This document shows, one piece after another, positions 1 to 5,159 of a stretch of DNA of 14,278 nucleotides. Under the pieces are notes generated by a model. It made no database searches, was not told the DNA's origin, and was given only the letters and a program-made list of their open reading frames with translations. How positions within the stretch are numbered: the first letter of the stretch is position 1; each line of letters opens with the position of its first letter. Location: positions 1 through 14,278 of the forward strand of contig JBEKEI010000125.1 in NCBI GenBank assembly GCA_050013915.1, given 5' to 3'. The position numbers were made by a program, and so were the translations under genes. This DNA comes from Roseiarcus sp050013915 (GTDB lineage: Bacteria > Pseudomonadota > Alphaproteobacteria > Rhizobiales > Beijerinckiaceae).

Positions 1-196
1 GGAAACTCTCGATGCGGAGCGCCCGCAGCCGCTTGGCGAGTCGCGAGTAGACGAGCGAGGCTTTCGATTTCTGCAGGTGGATGCCGGATTCCTGATGAAG
101 CAGCGCGGCAATCCGGTCGAAATCGTCGCTCGTGAACGAGAAGTCGCCCTGCGCCGACTCTTTGTAGGCGTGATCGACAGGCTTGGGCTGCGCCAT
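1..196 (-). CDS. cheR: Chemotaxis protein methyltransferase CheR (N-terminal part, cut by window edge)
   Basis: CheR transfers methyl groups from S-adenosylmethionine to glutamates of chemoreceptors and so sets receptor adaptation. Only the first 65 codons are visible. They begin with ATG at 194-196 and encode the small helical N-terminal domain: a stretch FTSDDFDRIAALLHQESGIH followed by LQKSKASLVYSRLAKRLRAL. This pattern of a conserved Gly followed by KxxxVxxRLxxRL is typical of CheR N-termini. The SAM-binding domain lies outside the window. The start is 5 nt beyond the cheW stop, so the two are almost certainly cotranscribed. The only purine-rich stretch before it (GAGG, about 13 nt upstream) is a weak ribosome site, which suggests translational coupling to cheW. 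The identification rests on motif recall plus operon position and is firm. Confidence 0.92.
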   Translation of the reverse strand, partial: MAQPKPVDHAYKESAQGDFSFTSDDFDRIAALLHQESGIHLQKSKASLVYSRLAKRLRALRIESF

Positions 197-201
197 GGTC
201 T

Positions 202-666
202 TCACGCCGCCTCGCGCAGGGTCTTGGAGAAGATATCGTCGAGCGCGACCAGACTGATCATGCGCCCGTTGATCGCCAGGACGCCGCGCACGAATCGCCT
301 CGCCATTTCGGACGCGACGTCGGGAGTCGGCTGAACCGTCCCGTCACCGACGGTGAGAATCTCCGAAACCGCGTCGACCAGCAGGCCGATGATCTGGCGC
401 CCCACCTGAGCCACGATGATGACGTGGCGCGACGTCGGGTCGACCGACTCGAGGCCCAGGCGCGCCGCGAGATCGACGATCGGCAGCACGGCGCCGCGCA
501 GATTGATCACGCCGCGCACGAACTCGGGCGAATGGGGTAGCGCGGTCGCCGGCGTCCAGCCCCTGATCTCGCGTACCGACCCGATGTCGATGCAGAATTC
601 CTGGGCTCCGATGCGGAACGCCATCAACTCGATGGCCTTGAGCGTATGTGCCGTCGTCTCGGACAT
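202..666 (-). CDS. cheW: Chemotaxis coupling protein CheW
   Basis: CheW is the cytoplasmic scaffold that links the kinase CheA to receptor tips in the chemosensory array. The 154-residue product is one CheW-like double beta-barrel domain. The segment FRIGAQEFCIDIGSVREI marks strand one, the hallmark RGVINLRGAVLPIVDL follows, and VDAVSEIL and RRFVRGVLAINGRMISLVAL lie in the second half, all in the usual order. The length fits the family, which usually runs about 150 to 170 residues. Its ATG is 3 nt after the cheA stop codon and its own stop is 5 nt before cheR, so it sits tightly inside the che operon. A GGAAG stretch about 11 nt upstream, inside the end of cheA, may serve as ribosome site. 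No residue looks abnormal. Confidence 0.96.
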   Translation of the reverse strand: MSETTAHTLKAIELMAFRIGAQEFCIDIGSVREIRGWTPATALPHSPEFVRGVINLRGAVLPIVDLAARLGLESVDPTSRHVIIVAQVGRQIIGLLVDAVSEILTVGDGTVQPTPDVASEMARRFVRGVLAINGRMISLVALDDIFSKTLREAA

Positions 667-669
667 CGT

Positions 670-2838
670 TCAACCCGCTTCCGCAAATTCGAGGCCTGAC
701 GGCGCGACGTCGCCGCGCGAGCGGGCGACCAATTCATCGACGTCGAGAATCAGGGCGACACGCCCGTCGCCGAGAATGGTCGCGGCGGCGATGTCGGGAA
801 CGTGGCAATAATTGGCTTCCAGGCTCTTGATGACCACCTGGCGCTGATCCTGGATCGCATCGACCAGCAGGGCGTTGCGCGCGCTGCCCTCGGTCTCGAT
901 CAGGATGATGACGCTGTTCAGCGGATCGGATGGGGTCGTGCGAAATCCGAGCGCGCGGCCAACGTCGATCAGGGGTACGAAACTGTCGCGAATCGCCAGC
1001 ACGTGCGCGCCGGCGCCGAGCGCATGCACGTCGCCCGCCTTGGGCCTCAGCGTCTCGACGATGGCCGTCAGCGGAACCACGAGCGTCTGTCCGCTGGTCG
1101 AAACGACCATGCCGTCCAGCACCGCCAGCGTCAGAGGCAGACTCATGGTGAAGGTGGAGCCCTTGCCGGGTCGCGAGGCGATAGAAATGCGCCCGCCCAG
1201 CGCCTGGATCGATCGTTTCACGACGTCCATGCCGACGCCGCGCCCCGAAATGCTCGACACGGTGGCGACGGTCGAAAAGCCCGGCAGGAAGATCAGGTTG
1301 TCGATCTCGCTGTCGTTCAACTGCGCCTCGGCGGGGATGAGCCCCTTGCGGACCGCCACGTCCCGCACGCGCGCGCGATTGATTCCCGCGCCGTCGTCTT
1401 CGACCTCGATCACCACGCGGCCCGATCGGTGCGCCGCCGAAAGCCGCACGACGCCATCGAGCGGCTTGCCGGCCGCGACGCGCTCCTCGGGCCCTTCGAG
1501 CCCGTGGTCGATGGCGTTGCGAATGAGATGGGTGAGCGGATCGGCCAGCCGTTCGACGACCGTCTTGTCGATCTCGGTTCCTTCGCCCTCGGTCTTGAGG
1601 CGCGCGGACTTGGAGGTCGCGTCCGCCACCTCGCGCACGATTCGGGACATGCGCTGAAACAGCGATTTGACGGGCTGAGCGCGGATCGCCATCACGCTCT
1701 CCTGGATCTCGCGCGTCAGCTGTTCGAGTTCGTCGAGCCCGACCGTGACCGCCGAGGCGCTGGCGAAACCCGCCTCGATGATGCGTTGGGACAGCATGGC
1801 CTGATTGATGACCAGTTCGCCGACGAGGTTGATCAGCCGGTCGACCCGTTCGAACTCGACCCGAATCGTGGCGGCAGGCGGAGCGACTTCATTCTTCGCG
1901 GTCTCCGTCTTGGCCGGCGGCGGCGCGGGCGGCTCGTGAGCCGGCTCGCGCGTCTCGAGGGCTCGCGGAGGCGCCGGCGGCTTGCCGGCAGGCGCCGCCT
2001 GGACGGCCTCCGGCGGGTAGGGTTCGGCGTTGAGTTCGATTTGGACCTTCTCGATCAGCGCGGCGACATCCGACTGCGTCGGCGCCGCGTTCGTCCCAGC
2101 TTCGATCGAAAGCTCGCAATCGCCATCGACGAACTCGAATATCTCGCGGACCGCCGCTTCATCCTTGGCGGTCTCCAGCTCGATCGTCCAGACGAAATAG
2201 GCGCCGTCGGGCTCGAGGTCGGCGAGCAGCGGCAGCGCCGAGGCGTCGCAGGCCACCGTCATGTCGCCAAGCCGCCCGAGCTCGCGTAGCAGCACCGTGG
2301 CCTCGTTGGCGTTCGCGTAGAGCTCGCGCTTCGGCTTGAAACGGATCGCGAAGTTTTGCCGGCGTTCGGCCGGCGCCGCTTCCGGCAGGTCGAGGTCGTC
2401 GAACGTCATCAACGTCGGCTGGAAGTCGAGCGGTTCGACCGCTTCGGCGTTCGCCTCCTCCGAGCCGCCGCTGAGGGCCCGGAACTCGTCGAGCACGGGA
2501 ATCCATGTGGCTTCGTCGACCTGCGTCCCGTCCCGCGCCGCCGCGACGAGATCGGCGAGAATATCGGCCGCCCGCAGCACGGTCTTCATCACTTCGGGCG
2601 TCGGCGCGAGACTCCCGCTGCGAACCTGATCGAGCGTGGTCTCGAAAATATGCGCAAATCGCACGAGATCGTCGAGCTTGAACGCGCCCGCGCCCCCCTT
2701 GATCGAGTGAACCGCCCGGAAGACGGCGTTGACCGTCTCGGAATCGGCGTTGCCCTCGTTCATCTCCAGGAGGCCCGCCTCCAGTTCGACGAGCTGTTCC
2801 TCGCATTCCTGGAAGAAGGTCAGCTTGATCGTCGCCAT
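670..2838 (-). CDS. cheA: Chemotaxis histidine kinase CheA
   Basis: CheA autophosphorylates when receptors are unliganded and passes the phosphate to CheY and CheB. The 722-residue product has the full class II layout. The Hpt domain (about 1-110) has phospho-accepting His44 in HSIKGGAGAF. A region at about 162-247 could be the regulator-docking P2 domain. A Pro/Ala/Glu-rich linker spans about 271-322. Dimerisation helices (about 325-395) start RVEFERVDRLINLVGELV. The ATPase domain carries the N box (HLIRNAIDHG, 437-446), G1 (DDGAG, 481-485), the F box near 517-521 and G2 (GRGVG, 532-536). A CheW-like P5 domain runs from about 575 to the end. The frame stays open upstream to 2931, but that would overlap cheY. 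The ATG at 2838 begins right at the Hpt fold and leaves a 29-nt gap after cheY, so I chose it. All catalytic boxes look intact. Confidence 0.96.
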   Translation of the reverse strand: MATIKLTFFQECEEQLVELEAGLLEMNEGNADSETVNAVFRAVHSIKGGAGAFKLDDLVRFAHIFETTLDQVRSGSLAPTPEVMKTVLRAADILADLVAAARDGTQVDEATWIPVLDEFRALSGGSEEANAEAVEPLDFQPTLMTFDDLDLPEAAPAERRQNFAIRFKPKRELYANANEATVLLRELGRLGDMTVACDASALPLLADLEPDGAYFVWTIELETAKDEAAVREIFEFVDGDCELSIEAGTNAAPTQSDVAALIEKVQIELNAEPYPPEAVQAAPAGKPPAPPRALETREPAHEPPAPPPAKTETAKNEVAPPAATIRVEFERVDRLINLVGELVINQAMLSQRIIEAGFASASAVTVGLDELEQLTREIQESVMAIRAQPVKSLFQRMSRIVREVADATSKSARLKTEGEGTEIDKTVVERLADPLTHLIRNAIDHGLEGPEERVAAGKPLDGVVRLSAAHRSGRVVIEVEDDGAGINRARVRDVAVRKGLIPAEAQLNDSEIDNLIFLPGFSTVATVSSISGRGVGMDVVKRSIQALGGRISIASRPGKGSTFTMSLPLTLAVLDGMVVSTSGQTLVVPLTAIVETLRPKAGDVHALGAGAHVLAIRDSFVPLIDVGRALGFRTTPSDPLNSVIILIETEGSARNALLVDAIQDQRQVVIKSLEANYCHVPDIAAATILGDGRVALILDVDELVARSRGDVAPSGLEFAEAG

Positions 2839-2867
2839 CGTGTCCAAGCGCGTGGTCCCTTTCCGGT

Positions 2868-3236
2868 TCAGGCCGCGACGCGGCGAATCGCCTCGACGAG
2901 CTTGACCGCGTCGAACGGCTTGACGATCCAACCGGTCGCTCCCGCCTTGCGCGCCCGGCTCTTCTTGGCGGCGTCGCTCTCGGTGGTCAGCACAAGGATC
3001 GGAATCGCCCGGAACCGCGCATCCCTGCGGACGGCCTCGATGAAGCCGAACCCGTCGAGTTTGGGCATATTGATGTCGGTCACGATCACGTCGGGCGTTT
3101 CCGCCGCGCGCAGAACCTCGAGGCCATGCATGCCGTCCACGGCCTGCGTCACGCGAAAGCCCGCGTCTATGAGCGCAAGGCTCAGCATGTCGCGCATCGT
3201 GCGTGAATCGTCGACCGTCAGTATGACCTTGCTCAT
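2868..3236 (-). CDS. cheY: Single-domain chemotaxis response regulator CheY
   Basis: A stand-alone receiver domain of 122 residues, phosphorylated by CheA and either acting at the flagellar motor or serving as a phosphate sink. The acidic pocket is Asp9-Asp10 in LTVDDS. The phospho-acceptor is Asp54 in VTDINMPKLDG, the switch Thr is Thr84, and the conserved Lys is Lys106 in IVKPF. The aromatic switch position (Tyr106 in E. coli CheY) is Trp103 here. The start ATG overlaps the stop of the upstream STAS gene by 4 nt (ATGA), indicating translational coupling. Many alphaproteobacterial che operons hold two CheY proteins. Being first in the operon and behind a STAS gene, this one resembles S. meliloti CheY1, the phosphate-sink type. 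That assignment is inference from position only. Confidence 0.94.
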   Translation of the reverse strand: MSKVILTVDDSRTMRDMLSLALIDAGFRVTQAVDGMHGLEVLRAAETPDVIVTDINMPKLDGFGFIEAVRRDARFRAIPILVLTTESDAAKKSRARKAGATGWIVKPFDAVKLVEAIRRVAA

Positions 3237-3532
3237 GTCGCCACTTCTTCCGCGGAGATTTCGCCCAGCCCGATGCCTAGCAGGCAGAGCGCCTCGCGGA
3301 ATTCAATCGAGGGTTCGACGACGCTAAACGCGACCTCGTCGGCCTTCCATGTCGCAAGCGCCGACATGATCACCTGCACGCACTGCGCTCCGACCCGCTG
3401 CACGCGCGCGGCGTCGACGCTGACGTTCGAGCCCCGTAACGCGAGCAGCGATTCCGCGAGCGGCGCGGCGTAGATGACATCCAGCACCTCGGGAAGCTCA
3501 ACCACTTTCGCCACTGATTGCGATTGCGTCAT
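3233..3532 (-). CDS. Small STAS-domain protein heading the che operon (CheS-like)
   Basis: A 99-residue protein with the character of a single STAS domain: VVELPEVLDVIYAAPLAESL, then VSVDAARVQRVGAQCVQVIM, where the D/A-x-V-x-x-V-G pattern matches the strand-loop-helix that carries the phosphorylatable Ser in anti-sigma-factor antagonists. At that loop it has Arg-Val-Gly-Ala rather than a clear Asp-Ser pair, so phosphorylation is doubtful. A TTG six codons upstream (3550) also opens the frame, but a strong GGAGGAA lies 9 nt before the ATG at 3532, which decides the start. The stop overlaps cheY by 4 nt. In S. meliloti a gene of similar size in the same place encodes CheS, which binds CheA and speeds drainage of phosphate from CheY1. 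The same role is my inference here. I am confident of the STAS-like fold and less so of the function. Confidence 0.78.
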   Translation of the reverse strand: MTQSQSVAKVVELPEVLDVIYAAPLAESLLALRGSNVSVDAARVQRVGAQCVQVIMSALATWKADEVAFSVVEPSIEFREALCLLGIGLGEISAEEVAT

Positions 3533-3541
3533 TTTCTGAAT

Positions 3542-3548
3542 TTCCTCC
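3542..3548 (-). promoter_or_regulatory. Ribosome binding site of the STAS gene
   Basis: GGAGGAA on the minus strand, 9 nt before the ATG at 3532. It overlaps the alternative upstream TTG codon (3550) and therefore argues against that codon as the start. Confidence 0.8.
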
Positions 3549-3873
3549 AACTCGCCGCAACCGCGCCGACGGGCGCGCCGCCCCTAAAAAAGAGTTTGCG
3601 CGCCGACCGGCCGCGAGCCGCCGCCCGATCGCCCCGACCGCGCGCACGAGCGTCGATCGGAGCGGGACGACCCTCGCGCGCCGATGTCCCGTCGCGCCGA
3701 TAGCGAAACCATTCCTCGTCGCACGTTCGATGATCCCTTCCCGGCTGGCTGGTCCCCGCCGGAACCCGACGCCGGGCCCCGCCCCCCGCATGGTCGAGCC
3801 CACGCGATCACCCTCGTCATATCCTTGAATCAGTTTGGCTTATTGCATCGTCCGCAAATGCTGAATCTCCCGT

Positions 3874-3903
3874 CCGCCATCGGTTTTAATTAGCCGACGG
3901 CGG
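3874..3903. repeat. Inverted repeat with AT-rich centre (operator-like dyad)
   Basis: The left arm CCGCCATCGG (3874-3883) and right arm CCGACGGCGG (3894-3903) pair at 9 of 10 positions, with one A/C mismatch. They are separated by the 10-nt AT-rich centre TTTTAATTAG. Neither strand shows a T-run straight after the arm, so it is a poor intrinsic terminator. It lies over the candidate -10 and spacer of a leftward promoter, as an operator would. It could also form a hairpin in RNA. The dyad itself is seen directly; its role is inferred. Confidence 0.6.
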
Positions 3904-3910
3904 TTAACAA
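3883..3910 (-). promoter_or_regulatory. Candidate sigma-70-type promoter for the che operon
   Basis: On the minus strand TTGTTA (3905-3910) and TAAAAC (3883-3888) are separated by 16 nt, each matching the housekeeping consensus at four of six positions. They sit in the only AT-rich part of the intergenic region and point towards the che genes. The right arm of the dyad fills most of the spacer. The long implied leader (about 340 nt) is a reason for caution. Confidence 0.35.
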
Positions 3911-4046
3911 TGAGACAACGCGCTCGCCGAAACAGAGCTCGCGGCTGCCGCGCGGCGCAAAGGTCCGCGCGGCCGCGGGTGCGTCCCGCCAGTCCCGCGC
4001 AAGCCAGAGCTGCTCAGGTCGAAGCCCGTCCTCGACAGGAATGGAT

Positions 4047-5087
4047 ATGCTCTCGGACGTCCTCGCCGCGCTCCACGAGGTCAAATCGCAGTTGCAAGAC
4101 CGATTGGCGCGACAACCCGAATATCGAGCGTTGCTGGCCGTAGACAGAGCGGCCTTGCAGCTCGCCGCCGTGTTCGATTGCGATCCCGAGACTTTCGCTT
4201 TTTCAGAAAGTCAGTGGGCGGCCGAGGCGCCGTCGACGTCCGAGCCGGGCGTCGCCGGCGGGGCCAAGCGCAGCGGCTGGTTCGACGATCCCGCGATGAA
4301 GACGCCGGGCCCGTCCGGCGAGCGTGGCCGGACGGCCGACGCGGAGCGCTCCCGGCGGTCGACGGCCAAGGGCGTCGCACCGCATGACGAACCTGCCGAT
4401 TCGCCGCCCGAGGCGATCGACGGTGCGCCGGCCTGTCCCGAACAGCCTATCCCCGCCAACGATATGGCGGCCGCGCCGGATTCGTCGCTGCCGCCGCCCT
4501 ACGTGGTCGCTCCGCCGATTTCGGTTGTCGCCTCCGCCCGCGGCGCGGAGCGCGCCCACGACCGCGCGTCCGTTCCGACCATCCGGACGGTCGTCATCGC
4601 CGACGCGCCGAAGCTTATGGTGGAAATCTCCGGCATGGGCGCCATTTACGAACTGGCCGGCGAGGTCGCCGAACGCCGGGCCACCGAGGACGGCGGCGCG
4701 CCGAGACAGACGTCCGCGCCAGCGCCGGTGGCCATCGCCGGACCGACCGCCAACGCACTGAGCCGGCTGGACCGCGATTCGGACGAGCCCGGCGCAGCCG
4801 CAGGGGCCGGCGGCCTGACCACGGCGCTCTATGAATCCACGGGTGACGCGCCCGACCTCGACCCGCCGGAAGAACGCCAGATGGCTTCGGCGGCGCAGGA
4901 TGTCGCCGAGGACGAAGCCGCAGGCGACGGCGCACCCGCTTTGTTCGACCAGACCTTGGCGGCGGCGGCGAAGCTGGCTTCTGCGCCTGCCGCCAGGACC
5001 GCCTCGCCCGGCGCCAAACCCACCCCGCCGCGCAGCTACCTTCCGATCATCGCCGCCCAGCGCCTGATCCAGAGCCGCCGGTTCTGA
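4047..5087 (+). CDS. Ala/Pro-rich protein of unknown function
   Basis: I do not recognise this 346-residue protein. The N-terminal 50 residues look folded and conserved in style, two predicted amphipathic helices (MLSDVLAALHEVKSQLQDRL, then RALLAVDRAALQLAAVF). A long Ala/Pro/Asp/Glu-rich, low-complexity and probably disordered stretch follows (about 60-175). A short hydrophobic island sits at about 179-208 (TVVIADAPKLMVEISGMGAI and onwards), then more disorder, and finally a helix-like tail at 330-346 ending SYLPIIAAQRLIQSRRF. There is no signal peptide or membrane segment, so it is probably cytoplasmic. An ATG at 4041 is also in frame, but AGGA is just 1 nt from it and 6 nt from the ATG at 4047, so the latter fits better. 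It diverges from the che operon and converges with the efflux pump. Third-position GC bias supports it as a real gene, but no function can be assigned. Confidence 0.65.
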   Translation: MLSDVLAALHEVKSQLQDRLARQPEYRALLAVDRAALQLAAVFDCDPETFAFSESQWAAEAPSTSEPGVAGGAKRSGWFDDPAMKTPGPSGERGRTADAERSRRSTAKGVAPHDEPADSPPEAIDGAPACPEQPIPANDMAAAPDSSLPPPYVVAPPISVVASARGAERAHDRASVPTIRTVVIADAPKLMVEISGMGAIYELAGEVAERRATEDGGAPRQTSAPAPVAIAGPTANALSRLDRDSDEPGAAAGAGGLTTALYESTGDAPDLDPPEERQMASAAQDVAEDEAAGDGAPALFDQTLAAAAKLASAPAARTASPGAKPTPPRSYLPIIAAQRLIQSRRF

Positions 5088-5114
5088 CGCAGCGCAGGAA
5101 CCCGACGCCACGGC

Positions 5115-5147
5115 GTTCGCCGGAAGCGCCGGCACGGAGAGGCGAAC
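5115..5147. terminator. Inverted repeats in a convergent gap, possible bidirectional terminator
   Basis: The 72-nt gap between two converging genes holds a 7-bp perfect inverted repeat, GTTCGCC (5115-5121) and GGCGAAC (5141-5147). A smaller competing hairpin, GCCGG-AAGCG-CCGGC, lies at 5119-5133. Neither is followed by a T-run. Termination is inferred from position, and GC-rich genomes often lack the U tract. Confidence 0.4.
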
Positions 5148-5159
5148 AGGGCCCCGGCG

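Larger units (their letters stand above)
3533..4046. other. Divergent intergenic region between the che operon and the Ala/Pro-rich protein gene
   Basis: About 0.5 kb with no credible gene. The part from 3551 to about 3815 is very GC-rich, interrupted by an A6 run at about 3586-3591 that reads as a U-rich stretch in the leftward transcript. The part from about 3818 to 3912 is clearly richer in A and T and is where promoters are most likely. It contains the inverted repeat at 3874-3903 and a candidate leftward promoter at 3883-3910. From 3913 to 4040 it is GC-rich again, with only spurious frames. If leftward transcription starts near 3876, the che mRNA would carry a leader of roughly 340 nt. 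Confidence 0.7.

Noticed and set aside
802..2289. A 495-codon plus-strand frame opposite cheA
   Set aside because: Antisense to a cheA with all catalytic boxes intact. The composition is dominated by Arg, Asp and Gly and no family is recognisable.
3584..3820. A 78-codon minus-strand frame with AAGGAT before its ATG in the che upstream region
   Set aside because: The product is low-complexity Gly/Arg/Ser, overlaps other equally poor frames and has no conserved look. The AAGGAT is only a weak hint of translation.
3874..3903. CtrA-type binding site (TTAA-N7-TTAA) in the AT-rich intergenic block
   Set aside because: TTAA elements are present but 14 nt apart, not 7, so the motif is not met.
3890..4143. 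Short frames on both strands over the start of the unknown gene
   Set aside because: They conflict with the better-supported gene at 4047-5087, and their products are Arg-rich without structure.
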